A stretch of 64,000 nt of DNA from Nitratireductor sp. GISD-1A_MAKvit (GTDB taxonomy: Bacteria; Pseudomonadota; Alphaproteobacteria; Rhizobiales; Rhizobiaceae). The stretch's first letter is position 1; every line of letters starts with the position of its first letter. Location: contig NZ_CP161920.1 of NCBI RefSeq assembly GCF_040819555.1, positions 1,425,001 through 1,489,000 of the forward strand. The letters run 5' to 3'. Of the stretch, positions 1 to 8,407 are shown piece after piece. The position numbers and the translations under genes were made by a program. The notes beneath the pieces were generated by a model. It did not search any database. It was given only the letters and a program-made list of their open reading frames with translations, and was not told the origin of the DNA.

Positions 1-1026
1 TTCCGGCACATAGGCGATGCCCCGCTCGATGGCATCGTGCTGGCTTTTCAAAGTGACGGCATTGCCATCGATCTCGATGCGCCCGGCATCCGGCTGCATA
101 TAGCCGAACAGGGTCTGTGCCAGCTCGGTCCGGCCGGACCCCAGAAGGCCGACCACGGAGACGATTTCCCCTGGTCTCAGTTCCAGATCCACATCGACGA
201 AATTGCCGCGGCGACCGAGGCCGCGGGCCGCGAGGAAGGGGCGCTGGAGAGGGCTCTCTTCGCGCGGCAGCCGCTGGCTATCCACCGATCGACCGGTCAT
301 GGCTTCCACAAGCCGCCCGGCATCGAACTCACCGATGGGCCCTTCCACCACAACGGCGCCGTCGCGCAGAACCGTCACCGTATCGCAGACGGCAAAAACC
401 TCTTCGATCTTGTGGCTCACGAAAAGAAAGGAAACGCCTTCCTTCTTGAGCGCGGCGACGATGTCGAGCAGATGGGCCACCTCGCTGCGCGTGAGCGCGG
501 TGGTCGGCTCATCCATCACGATGATGCGCGCCTCATTGGCCAGTGCCCGGGCAATGGCGACGAGCTGTTTCGAGGCAACCGGCAGAAGTTCAACCGGCGC
601 ATCGGGGTCGATCTCCACCTGCATGCGCTTCAGTGTGTCCATGGCCAGTTTGCGGCGGGCGCTGCGCCTGTGAATGACATCACCCGAAGTGACCGATGTG
701 AGGAAACCGATATTCTCCCAGACGCTCAAATTGGGAAAGAGCGAAAAGTCCTGGTAGATGACCGAAAGGCCCGCCGTGATGGCCCCCATGGGATCGTTGC
801 CCAATTGACGGCCATTCAGCCAGACCTGACCTGCATCCGCGCTCACCACGCCCGACAGGATCTTGATCAGTGTTGATTTTCCGGAGCCGTTTTCGCCGGC
901 CAGACACCGCACCTCTCCGGTGCTGAGTTCGAGATTGACGTCCTCCAGCACGCGCACCGGGCCATAGGCCTTGCGGATGTCCTGCATTCGCAGAATGGGC
1001 GTGCTTCCGCTCGCTTCGTCGTTCAT
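1..1026 (-). CDS. Sugar ABC transporter ATP-binding protein (partial, C-terminus beyond the window)
   Basis: The gene reads open for 342 codons from the ATG at 1026 to the window edge, so the C-terminal part is missing. It is a tandem-domain ATPase of the RbsA/LsrA sugar type. Domain 1 has a Walker A (GENGSGKST), a degenerate signature (LPVASKQLVAIARAL) of the kind usual in this subfamily, and a Walker B (IIVMDEPTTAL). Domain 2 starts near residue 265 and has the subfamily's degenerate Walker A (GLLGSGRTEL). It would energise import at the inner membrane with the permease at 4844-5827 and the binding protein at 1179-2178. A hairpin at 1052-1078 separates it from the binding-protein gene. The substrate cannot be named from sequence; the class fits a pentose, polyol or AI-2-like sugar. 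Confidence 0.93.
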   Translation of the reverse strand, partial: MNDEASGSTPILRMQDIRKAYGPVRVLEDVNLELSTGEVRCLAGENGSGKSTLIKILSGVVSADAGQVWLNGRQLGNDPMGAITAGLSVIYQDFSLFPNLSVWENIGFLTSVTSGDVIHRRSARRKLAMDTLKRMQVEIDPDAPVELLPVASKQLVAIARALANEARIIVMDEPTTALTRSEVAHLLDIVAALKKEGVSFLFVSHKIEEVFAVCDTVTVLRDGAVVVEGPIGEFDAGRLVEAMTGRSVDSQRLPREESPLQRPFLAARGLGRRGNFVDVDLELRPGEIVSVVGLLGSGRTELAQTLFGYMQPDAGRIEIDGNAVTLKSQHDAIERGIAYVPE

Positions 1027-1051
1027 GGGAAATCTCTGTTGTTCAGGCAAG

Positions 1052-1078
1052 GCCGCCGGGCAGATGTGGCCCGGCGGC
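1052..1078 (-). terminator. GC-rich hairpin after sugar-binding-protein gene
   Basis: A perfect 10-bp inverted repeat (GCCGCCGGGC / GCCCGGCGGC) with a 7-nt loop lies between the binding-protein gene and the ATPase gene. There is no clear U-tract, so it is more likely a partial terminator or 3' stabiliser than a full stop. It would favour the binding protein over the ATPase. Confidence 0.5.
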
Positions 1079-1178
1079 GGTTGGATCGAGAGGCGCGCAG
1101 ACGATTGCTGGCCCTGACGACAGGGTTGCAATCGGGCTCCATGCGTCTCTCGCTTCCGGTCACGTCAACACGCCATGA

Positions 1179-2178
1179 TCAGAAGTCGTAATCGCTCATG
1201 TTGTCGGTGGTGACATCGACCCAGGCCTGACCGTAGAGCACCTTGCCGTCGAGCTTGATGGCATTGTAGCCCTCGACGCCGAGGTCCATGCCGTCGGTGA
1301 TTTCCTTGCCTTCAATGGCCATGGAAGCGACCTTGTTCATGGCGATGCCGGCCTTTGCCGGATCCCAGAAGGAGATCATGTTGATGGCACCGGTCTCCAG
1401 ATAGGGACCTGCAACCGAAACAAGGCTTGTGCCGACGATCTTGACCTTACCGTCGAGCCCCGCTTCCTCTACCGCCAGAGCCGCGCCCACGACATCTTCA
1501 CCGGCCGAGCCCTGAATGCCCTTCAGGTTCGGATAGGTGCGCAGAAGTTCCTTGGTCTTCTGGTATGCGGTCTGCTGCTGCTCGTTGCTCTCCAGCTTGT
1601 CGGTGACAAGCGTCATGTTCGGGTACTTTTCCTTCTGGTACTCGATTGCGGCGTCGACCCATTCATTGTGGGTCTTGGCCGTCAGGTGACCGACGAACAC
1701 GGCATATTCGCCTTCGCCGCCCATGGCCTGTGCGAGCGCTTCCATCAGGTGACGACCGTAGGCCGCGTTGTCGAAGGCTTCGACGTCGTAGGTGATGTTT
1801 TCGAGGCTGGATGCTTCGTGGCCGACCACCTTGATGCCGGCGTCGAGTGCTTTGCCAAGCACGGGCTCAAGCGCCTCGGGAGAGTTCGGCACAACGGTGA
1901 TTGCGTCGACCTTCTTGGCAATCAGATCCTCGATCATCTGGACCTGAAGTGCGGCATCGGCAGATGCCGGACCAACCTGGGTCGCGTCATGGCCGGTTTC
2001 GGCGGCATATTCCTTGACGCCTTCTTCCATGCGGTTGAACCAGGCAATGCCCGACAGTTTCACGACCGTAACGATTGAGTGCTTGGCGTCCTGGGCGTGG
2101 GTAACGGCGCCGGCCCCCGACGATCAGCGCGGCGCCAAGCGCCACTCCGGTGGTGAGTTTCCTTAAATTCAAAGCCAT
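1179..2178 (-). pseudogene. Sugar ABC substrate-binding protein, LsrB/RhaS-like, split by a +1 frameshift
   Basis: The start at 2178 has a strong GGAGGAGGAG ribosome site and encodes a signal peptide (MALNLRKLTTGVALGAALIV). The reading frame is lost about 20 codons in, at a run of five C on the plus strand (2114-2118). Removing one base joins it cleanly, through an AxA-Q type cleavage site, to the mature periplasmic-binding domain that is open from 2063 to 1179 (VVKLSGIAWF onward). The repaired product is about 332 residues, normal for the type-I sugar-binding fold (Peripla_BP_4). Its order of motifs resembles LsrB and RhaS. Either the gene is broken or this is a homopolymer sequencing error. 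The second is likelier because the rest of the protein is intact and three other genes here show the same type of defect. Confidence 0.85.
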
Positions 2179-2253
2179 GTGACTCCTCCTCCTGGTCTTC
2201 TAACATGCCCCGGCAGCCGGACTGGCCACCTGTCAGGCTTCATCGGACGTCCG

Positions 2254-3747
2254 CTACTGGGCTCCCCTCATCAGATCGCTGTTGCGGGCGTACAATTCCT
2301 TGAACGTGCGATAGCGCACATCGTGGATGGCGCGGTTTTCCTCCTGCGGAGCAATGCTGCGTTCCATCGGGTTCCAGCGCCGGATGTCGTCGCTGCCTGC
2401 TGCGCCCACGGAGACGGCAGCGAGAAATGCATTTCCAAAGGCCGCGCCCACTGTGTTTGCGGCGACATCCTGTGTCTTGCCGCTGGCGTCGGAAATTGCC
2501 TCAGACCAGACGTCGTTCTTGGTTCCGCCACCGACAGCGGCGATGCGCTCGATTTTGGCGCCGGCCGCTTCGTAGGTCTCGATGATTGACGTCACGCCGT
2601 AGGCGATGCCTTCAAGAAAGCCGCGATAGACATCTGCCCGCGTGTGAGTGAGATCCAGCCCAAAGATCATCCCGCGCGCATGGGGGTCGTGGATAGGGGT
2701 ACGTTCGCCGGAAAAATATGGAAGGACGACGATGCCGTTGGCGCCGACCGGCGCGTTCGCTGCCTCTTCAGCGAGCAGGCGCAGCGCATCTTCATCATCC
2801 AGCTCGCGGGCGAACTGTTCCTGAAACCAGCGGGTGAGCGTGCCGCTGGTCGAAGTGCCGGACATGCAGGCGTGCTGCCCCTCGAACAACCAAGGGGCAT
2901 ACCAGAGCCGACCGTCTTCGACACGGTGGTCCGTGACCAGAATGATGAACATGGTCGAGCCATACATCATCATCATTTCGCCGGTTCCCAGAACCCCGAC
3001 ACTGACGGCCTCGGCAGCAGCGTCGATGGTGCCTGCCGTAACCGGCGTACCGGGGGCAAGTCCGGTTTCCTTCGCCGCCTGTTCCGTAACATGGCCGGCA
3101 ATCTCGGTGCTCCACAAAAGCTCCGGCAGCCGCTCCGGTTCGATGATGCGATCCGCATAGCGGTCGTTCCATCGATTGGTTCGGATATCGTAGAGCGGGC
3201 TGGAGGACGCCGCAGAATAGTGATCGATGACGAAACGTCCCGTCAGCCGGTGCACGAGGAAGGATGACGAGTTCATGACCTTGTGGGTGCGGGCGTAGAT
3301 CTCCGGCCTGTTCTTCTTAAGCCAGAGAATCTTGGGGCCAACCGATTGCGAGGTGAGGCTGTTGCCGCATTCTGCAAGCAGCGTCTCCTCGCCGATCTCG
3401 GCGGTCAGTTCCTCAATCTCCTCGGAAGCGCGGGTGTCGACGCCATAGAGAACGGCGTTCATCAGCGGCTTGCCGTCTTCATCGACCGGCAGCATGCAGG
3501 GACCGATGCCGCTGGCCGCCACTGCCTTGATGTCATCGGGGGCAACACCGGCGGTAGCAATCAGTTCCTGGCTGATGGAACAGAATTCGCCCCACCAGTC
3601 TTTCTCGGCGTCATGTTCGGCCCAGCCGGGCTGTGGCACGATCATGTCGTGCCGTCGCTTCGCCGTGGCCAGAATGCGTCCCTCGCCGTCGGCCAGAACG
3701 CCCTTGGTCTCGAAGGTTCCGATATCGATGCCGAGATAGCAGCCCAT
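2254..3747 (-). CDS. FGGY-family carbohydrate kinase
   Basis: This 497-residue protein has the full length of the FGGY family (xylulokinase, glycerol kinase, LsrK). The N-terminal phosphate-binding loop is GIDIGTFETKG (residues 5-15). The catalytic base is probably Asp242 in GTIDAAAEAVSVG. The C-terminal ATPase lobe has YFSGERTP and the adenosine motif AVGGGTKNDVWSEAISD. It should phosphorylate the sugar or polyol brought in by the flanking importer. The ATG at 3747 shares one base with the stop of the M42 gene (TGATG), which points to translational coupling. Sequence alone does not decide between a pentulose, polyol or AI-2-like substrate. Confidence 0.92.
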   Translation of the reverse strand: MGCYLGIDIGTFETKGVLADGEGRILATAKRRHDMIVPQPGWAEHDAEKDWWGEFCSISQELIATAGVAPDDIKAVAASGIGPCMLPVDEDGKPLMNAVLYGVDTRASEEIEELTAEIGEETLLAECGNSLTSQSVGPKILWLKKNRPEIYARTHKVMNSSSFLVHRLTGRFVIDHYSAASSSPLYDIRTNRWNDRYADRIIEPERLPELLWSTEIAGHVTEQAAKETGLAPGTPVTAGTIDAAAEAVSVGVLGTGEMMMMYGSTMFIILVTDHRVEDGRLWYAPWLFEGQHACMSGTSTSGTLTRWFQEQFARELDDEDALRLLAEEAANAPVGANGIVVLPYFSGERTPIHDPHARGMIFGLDLTHTRADVYRGFLEGIAYGVTSIIETYEAAGAKIERIAAVGGGTKNDVWSEAISDASGKTQDVAANTVGAAFGNAFLAAVSVGAAGSDDIRRWNPMERSIAPQEENRAIHDVRYRTFKELYARNSDLMRGAQ

Positions 3748-4847
3748 CAGGTGTAGTCATCCCGGTTAAGGCTGAAATCGGCGTCGACCCGGCGGATCGC
3801 GGCGATCAGCAGTTTCGTGAGGGCTTCCAGGTCGCGAAGGTCGCACATTTCGAGCGAGGTGTGGGTGTAGCGGCAGGGGAAGCACATATCGATGCAGGCA
3901 ACGCCTTCATTGACGAGCTGCACATACGAAGAGTCGGTCAGTGCACCGGTGTGGGCCGTGCGCTGAAGATTGATGCCCTCGGCGGCGGCGGTGTCTGAGA
4001 AGAGCTTCGGCAATGCCGGGTGCGGGATGGTGCCGTTCAGCGTGCCGCGCCCGTGGAACGAATAGAGGCTCATCGCCGGGCCATTGCCGAGCGCCACTTC
4101 ACCGCGCTGGGTCATGTCCGGCGTGTCGGCATTGAGCGCCAGATCGAGCTGGATCGCGATGTCTGGATTGATCGCGCGGGCAGCGACCATTGCACCCTGA
4201 AGGTTGAACTCCTCAAGCACCGCGAAGACAAAATGCACCGTGGGGCGCGGGCCTTTTGCGGCGAGCGCGCGGGCAACCTCGACGATCACCGCGCAGCCTG
4301 CCCGGTCGTCAACCGAGGTGCCGATAAGGCGATTCTCGTTGAGTTCGATGACGCGCGGATCATAGACCACCGGCGTTCCGATCTCGATGCCCAGCGCCTT
4401 GACGCCTTCGGCGTCCTCCGCGCCAACATCTATGAACACTTCCTGATAGGGCGTGACCTTGTACTTCTCTTCCGGCGGCGTGGCATGATGGCTCTTGTTG
4501 GCAATCACGCCCTGCACATCGCGGCCTTCGCCGACACAGAACAGCACGGCCTGCGCGGGAAGGGCCTTCTCCGGAATGCCGCCCAGTCGTTCGATGCGCA
4601 CAAGGCCATTGTCCTCGATCTTGCGCACCATGAAACCGAGCTGGTCGGTGTGGGCAAAAAGCATGACCGAAGGTGCACCCTCGTCACCTTCCAGCGTGGC
4701 GATCAGATTGCCCAGGCGATCCGTGCGGATGGACAGCGGCAGATCGGAGAGCTCTTTCTCGATGCGGCGACGGACGCGGTCTTCATGACCGGACAGACCC
4801 GGCGTCAGCATCAGGTTTTTGAGCAGGGAGCGGAGGCGCTCTTTCAT
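3747..4847 (-). CDS. M42-family metallopeptidase-like protein (SgcX/FrvX type)
   Basis: The protein has 366 residues, the usual length of the M42 glutamyl-aminopeptidase/cellulase-M family. All expected dinuclear metal and catalytic positions can be seen: His66 and Asp68 (AHTDQLG), Asp180 (SVDDRAG), Glu212-Glu213 (VLEEFNLQGA), Asp235 (IQLDLAL) and His329 (PCRYTHTSLE). It overlaps the permease gene by 4 bp (ATGA) upstream and the kinase by 1 bp downstream. SgcX of the enterobacterial sgc operon and FrvX of the frv operon belong to the same family and also sit in sugar-transport operons. The true substrate may therefore be a sugar conjugate rather than a peptide. The family call is firm; the reaction is not known. 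Confidence 0.9.
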   Translation of the reverse strand: MKERLRSLLKNLMLTPGLSGHEDRVRRRIEKELSDLPLSIRTDRLGNLIATLEGDEGAPSVMLFAHTDQLGFMVRKIEDNGLVRIERLGGIPEKALPAQAVLFCVGEGRDVQGVIANKSHHATPPEEKYKVTPYQEVFIDVGAEDAEGVKALGIEIGTPVVYDPRVIELNENRLIGTSVDDRAGCAVIVEVARALAAKGPRPTVHFVFAVLEEFNLQGAMVAARAINPDIAIQLDLALNADTPDMTQRGEVALGNGPAMSLYSFHGRGTLNGTIPHPALPKLFSDTAAAEGINLQRTAHTGALTDSSYVQLVNEGVACIDMCFPCRYTHTSLEMCDLRDLEALTKLLIAAIRRVDADFSLNRDDYT

Positions 4848-5827
4848 GTTTGGTGAGCCTTTCGTTTGAAAAACGCCTTCACATCGAAGGAACCGAATGC
4901 CGCGCGATAAGACATGACAGCGATCAGAAGGCCGCCGAAAAACAGGTCGCGGGAGAAGGCGCTGAAGGAGAGGATGTTGAGCCCGCTGGAAATGAACTGC
5001 AGGCAGATCACCGCAAGGGCAACGCCGGTGACGGTGCCGAAGCCACCGGCAGGGCTTACGCCAGCAAGGATGTTGATGAGGATGACCAGCAGCAGATAGG
5101 AGCTGCCATAGTCCGCATTGGCCGAATTGACGCGTGCAAGGACCACCAGGCCTGCGAGCGCAGCTATGAAACCGGCAATGGCATAGATCTGGATAATCAG
5201 CCTTTTTCCCGGAACGCCAGCGAAATCGGCGGCAACCGGGTTGGCTCCGAAGAGGCGCAGGCGCATCCCAACCGGCGTGCGGCGCAGAAGGAAGGCAAGC
5301 CCTGAAGCGACGAGCGCAAACAGAACGAGCGGAAGCGGGAGAACGCCGCCGATCGTCCAGTTGCCGAATGCCGTATACCAGTCGGGTAATCCGGTGATGG
5401 CCGGTCCGCGTGTGATGATGATGCCGATGCCGGCGAAAAGCTGCATGCTGCCCAGTGTCGCGAGGATGGGCGGCAGGCGCAGATAGGCAACCAGAAAGCC
5501 GTTGAATGCGCCGCAGGCAAGGCCGACGGCGAGACCGGCGGGAATGGCGAGCCAGGCCACTTCCGGTCCGGCCTTCATGGTTACGGCCGCCACGATTGAG
5601 GCCAGATTGGCGACGGCGACGACCGAAAGGTCGATGCCGCCGGAAATCATTGTCGGAAGAACCGCGAGCGACAGAAGCCCGAACTCCGGGAACTGGAAGC
5701 CCATGGACTGAAGGTTTGACGATGACAGGAATGTCGGGCTGGCGATTGCGAGCGCAACGAATATTAGCGCCGTCAATATGCCCAGGCTCCTCAAATGTGA
5801 GCCTGTCGTGTCCTGTCTAGCGTCCAT
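4844..5827 (-). CDS. Sugar ABC transporter permease (RbsC-like)
   Basis: This is a 327-residue hydrophobic protein of the BPD_transp_2 family with about 8-10 membrane segments. It carries the typical loop GANPVAADFAGVPGKRL (about residues 200-216), which couples to the ATPase, followed by an ILAGVSPAGGFGTVTG segment. The ATG at 5827 is preceded by GGAGGAAGACC. It belongs to the same minus-strand operon as the BtpA-like gene (25-nt gap) and overlaps the M42 gene by 4 bp. Only one permease gene is present, so the channel is probably a homodimer. Confidence 0.93.
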   Translation of the reverse strand: MDARQDTTGSHLRSLGILTALIFVALAIASPTFLSSSNLQSMGFQFPEFGLLSLAVLPTMISGGIDLSVVAVANLASIVAAVTMKAGPEVAWLAIPAGLAVGLACGAFNGFLVAYLRLPPILATLGSMQLFAGIGIIITRGPAITGLPDWYTAFGNWTIGGVLPLPLVLFALVASGLAFLLRRTPVGMRLRLFGANPVAADFAGVPGKRLIIQIYAIAGFIAALAGLVVLARVNSANADYGSSYLLLVILINILAGVSPAGGFGTVTGVALAVICLQFISSGLNILSFSAFSRDLFFGGLLIAVMSYRAAFGSFDVKAFFKRKAHQT

Positions 5828-5851
5828 GGTCTTCCTCCCAGGTCTTTCTGA

Positions 5852-6661
5852 TCAGCCGCCGCGGGCGGTCTTGACGATCTGCATGAACTCCTTGGCACGC
5901 TCCGGATCGACCGGATTCCAGGTGTTCCCATCGACCTTGAGTGAGGATCCGACGATGCAACCATCGGCGATTTTGAGGATGTCGGCCACTGTGTTGTGGC
6001 GTACGCCCGTATTGGCCAAAACCGGCGTGTCGGTGACCTTTTCCTTGACCGATTTGAGATCGGTCATCTCGGCGGCCTCGCCGGTGATGGCGCCCGAAAC
6101 GAGGACGGCATCGGGGATGGAAGAGAACACGGCGGAGCGGGCGCGGTCGGCAAGCGGGCGCTTGTCCATGGAATCGGCGAATTCGGCGGACACGTTGTAG
6201 AGCATGACCAGATCGTCGCGCCCAAGACGGTTGCGGTAGCGCAGCGCCTCACCAGCATTTGGCGTCCACGGGCCCATATCGGAGGCGTAGGTGCCTGTGA
6301 AGATCTCACGGACGAAGGACGCGCCGGTTGCCGTTGCAAGTGCAACCGTGCTCATGGGATCCCACAGAACGTTCACGCCGAATGGCTTCTTGATCTCATT
6401 GCGCAACTGACCGACCACGAAAGCCATTGCGGCGGTGGAAGCGGTGTCGACCTGCAGCTCATAGGGGCGGTCATTCTCGTTGCCGAACATCACGGCGTCG
6501 ACATCGGCTTCCTGCAGAGCGATGAGATCCCTGCGCGCTGCGGCCACGATGCCGTCAATGCCCGCATCCGCATCATAAAGGGGCGAGCCGGGCATCGGCA
6601 GAAGATGCACCATCGAGATGATGGGTTTCTTGTCGCCGAAGAGCTGCTTGAACTTTGACAT
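5852..6661 (-). CDS. BtpA/SgcQ-family TIM-barrel protein
   Basis: The 269-residue product matches the BtpA family across its length: PIISMVHLLPMPGSPLY (residues 13-29), GVNVLWDP (95-102), the NAGEALRYR stretch, LANTGVRHNTVADIL and the phosphate-site-like IVGSSLKVDG near the C-terminus. I chose the ATG at 6661 because GAAAGG lies six bases upstream; an ATG six codons earlier is possible. The family was named for photosystem I biogenesis in cyanobacteria, but SgcQ homologues sit in bacterial sugar operons and look like TIM-barrel enzymes. Its place between a DeoR regulator and a sugar permease supports a role in metabolising the imported compound. The reaction is unknown. Confidence 0.9.
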   Translation of the reverse strand: MSKFKQLFGDKKPIISMVHLLPMPGSPLYDADAGIDGIVAAARRDLIALQEADVDAVMFGNENDRPYELQVDTASTAAMAFVVGQLRNEIKKPFGVNVLWDPMSTVALATATGASFVREIFTGTYASDMGPWTPNAGEALRYRNRLGRDDLVMLYNVSAEFADSMDKRPLADRARSAVFSSIPDAVLVSGAITGEAAEMTDLKSVKEKVTDTPVLANTGVRHNTVADILKIADGCIVGSSLKVDGNTWNPVDPERAKEFMQIVKTARGG

Positions 6662-6696
6662 TACTTGCCTTTCTTTCATGTTGTCGGCCGCGTCTG

Positions 6697-7470
6697 TCAG
6701 ACGAGGGTTATGGCCGGTATCATTTCCCGATAGGAGGCGACCAGTTCCTGCCCGCCCCTGTCGGTGATGAGTTCGTCTATGGCGTCGAGCCCGCAGACTT
6801 CCGCGAATGCACGTTTGCCGAATTTGCTGTGATCGGTGATGGCCACGGTTCTTTTTGCGCGGGATATCGCCAGGCGCTTTGTCTCGGCCTCATCGAAGGT
6901 GGCTGTGGTGATGCCGTTTTCGTCCAGCGCATCGGCGGCCAGAAAACAGACATCAGCCTGTATGCTCTTCAGGGCATCCTTGGCCCAGTTTCCCACCACG
7001 CTGAAATAGCCATTGCGCACGCGCCCACCCACGATATGGACCTCGGTTGGGCCGATGGAGGCGGCTTCGGCGACCTTCAGGTCCATCGTGACGATCGTGA
7101 CGCGACGTCCAGCCAGTGCCCTGCCGATGGCAAGTGCGGTCGTGCCCGAGTCCAGCAACACCACCTGACCATCTTTCAGGCTGTCGGCGGCCTTCTGGCC
7201 AATGCGCTGTTTCACGTTCTGAAAATGGCGCACCTTTTCGAGAAACAGTGGCTCGGTATCGCCCTGACCAGCGCCGCGCGCGACCACGCCGCCATGGGTG
7301 CGTGTGACAATGCCCGTCTGCTCCAGAACGGAGAGATCCCTTCGCACGGTGGGCAAGGAAATGTTGAGGAGTTCGGCCAGCTCGGCCGTGCCCACACGCT
7401 TGCGCTCGATGATCACGTCGATCATCTGCTGCTGGCGTTCCTGCGGAAAGCGGTGGCGTGTGTTTGACAA
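6697..7470 (-). CDS. DeoR-family transcriptional regulator (SgcR-like position)
   Basis: The N-terminal winged helix is canonical: RQQQMIDVIIERKRVGTAEL, then NISLPTVRRDLSVLEQ and the wing TRTHGGVV. The C-terminal effector domain has the DeoR signature LLDSGTTALAIGRAL and a DHSKFGKRAF segment, as in regulators that sense phosphorylated sugars. I chose the TTG at 7470 (257 residues) because AGGGAGG lies five bases before it; a longer start at 7518 has no comparable site. It is the first gene of the minus-strand operon and probably represses it. A tandem 10-bp repeat at 7486-7505, just upstream, is the likely operator. Confidence 0.92.
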   Translation of the reverse strand: MSNTRHRFPQERQQQMIDVIIERKRVGTAELAELLNISLPTVRRDLSVLEQTGIVTRTHGGVVARGAGQGDTEPLFLEKVRHFQNVKQRIGQKAADSLKDGQVVLLDSGTTALAIGRALAGRRVTIVTMDLKVAEAASIGPTEVHIVGGRVRNGYFSVVGNWAKDALKSIQADVCFLAADALDENGITTATFDEAETKRLAISRAKRTVAITDHSKFGKRAFAEVCGLDAIDELITDRGGQELVASYREMIPAITLV

Positions 7471-7485
7471 AATATCCTCCCTGCG

Positions 7486-7505
7486 ATGATCGTTAATGAT
7501 CGTTA
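7486..7505 (-). promoter_or_regulatory. Tandem 10-bp repeat, probable DeoR operator
   Basis: Two perfect head-to-tail copies of ATGATCGTTA lie 16-35 nt before the TTG start of the DeoR gene. On the coding strand they read TAACGATCAT twice. A TTGACT hexamer (plus-strand 7513-7518) lies just upstream and could be the -35 element, so a bound repressor would cover the promoter. DeoR-family proteins commonly bind short direct repeats spaced about one helical turn apart. Autoregulation is an inference. Confidence 0.55.
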
Positions 7506-7668
7506 TGACGTGAGTCAATAACTATCGATCAAAATTCACAGCCAGCAGGTCCTTGCGCGCCGATTGCCAGAGCGGCGCGGCTGGTTCCTGGTGCGGGGGA
7601 GCCTTGCGGTTTCTGTCGTATCGCCATGTGTGAGTGGAAAAAAAACGGCATCACCGATGTTTGTCTTC

Positions 7669-7697
7669 TTGACAGAACGTCTCGCGTTCACGTTAAT
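7669..7697 (+). promoter_or_regulatory. Probable sigma-70 promoter of the amino-acid ABC operon
   Basis: A perfect TTGACA (7669-7674) is followed after 17 nt by GTTAAT (7692-7697). The palindromic operator at 7697-7710 begins at the last base of the -10 element, a standard arrangement for repression. The first gene starts at 7733. Confidence 0.55.
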
Positions 7698-7710
7698 GAA
7701 AGCGCTTTCA
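7697..7710 (+). promoter_or_regulatory. LacI/GalR-type operator
   Basis: TGAAAGCGCTTTCA is a perfect 14-bp palindrome with the central CG typical of LacI/GalR-family sites. It sits directly after the -10 element and 22 nt before the first permease gene. The LacI-family gene at 11610-12611, embedded in the same cluster, is the obvious candidate to bind it. Confidence 0.7.
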
Positions 7711-7732
7711 CTTTTTGAGGAGAGGGGGGACG

Positions 7733-8407
7733 TTGAATCAGCTCTGGGTTACGCTTGCGCCGCACTTGCCCTTCATGCTCGACGGGTTTCTGCTCACCGT
7801 TCTCGCCTGCACGCTGGCGATCATCGGGGCGGTCATCATCGGGGCATTGATGGCGTCGCTTCGCACATCCGGAAACCGGATCGTGCGCGGAGTTGCGTTC
7901 GCCTATAGCGATGTGTTCCGCAACACGCCGTTCATTGTTCAGCTCTTTTTCTTCTTCTATGGCCTGCCGGAAATCGGCATCTATATCGGCGCGTTCGAGA
8001 CCGGGGTGATCGCCCTGTCGATCATCGGCGGCGCGTTTGTTTCCGATGTCATCCGCTCGGGCATTCTCGCGGTCGATCAGGGGGTGATCGAAGCGGCAAA
8101 GGTGAGTGGCCTCAGCCGCTGGACCATTTTCACCAAAATCGTTCTGCCGATTGCGCTGCGCACCTCCGTACGCCCGATGGGCTCGGTGCTGATCAACATG
8201 GTTCTGACCTCTTCGATCCTGTCGACGATCACGATCAATGAACTGACGGGAACCGCCAAGATCGTGGCTTCGACCACCTTCAAGCCTTTCGAGGTGTATC
8301 TCGTGCTGCTCGTTCTCTACGCCTCGCTCACCTATGCGCTGTCGCTGCTGATCAACACGGTTCACAGGCGGCTCAACCGGGCGATGGATGCGGGAGGCGT
8401 GGCATGA
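7733..8407 (+). CDS. Amino-acid-type ABC transporter permease 1
   Basis: This is a 224-residue HisM/GlnP-type permease with about five membrane helices. The family signature runs through RNTPFIVQLFFFFYGLP near residue 62, and the EAA loop is EAAKVSGLSRWTIFTKIVLP. The TTG at 7733 is the likely start because an AGGAGAGGGGGG purine tract lies just before it; an in-frame TTG at 7715 would sit before that tract. Its stop overlaps the next gene by 4 bp (ATGA). With the second permease it should form a heterodimeric channel for polar amino acids or amino-acid derivatives. Confidence 0.92.
   Translation: MNQLWVTLAPHLPFMLDGFLLTVLACTLAIIGAVIIGALMASLRTSGNRIVRGVAFAYSDVFRNTPFIVQLFFFFYGLPEIGIYIGAFETGVIALSIIGGAFVSDVIRSGILAVDQGVIEAAKVSGLSRWTIFTKIVLPIALRTSVRPMGSVLINMVLTSSILSTITINELTGTAKIVASTTFKPFEVYLVLLVLYASLTYALSLLINTVHRRLNRAMDAGGVA

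Noticed and set aside
1..7470. Reading the first operon as an AI-2 (lsr) system
   Set aside because: The binding protein and kinase resemble LsrB and LsrK, but LsrR, LsrF and LsrG types are missing, only one permease is present, and M42 plus BtpA proteins are not part of lsr.
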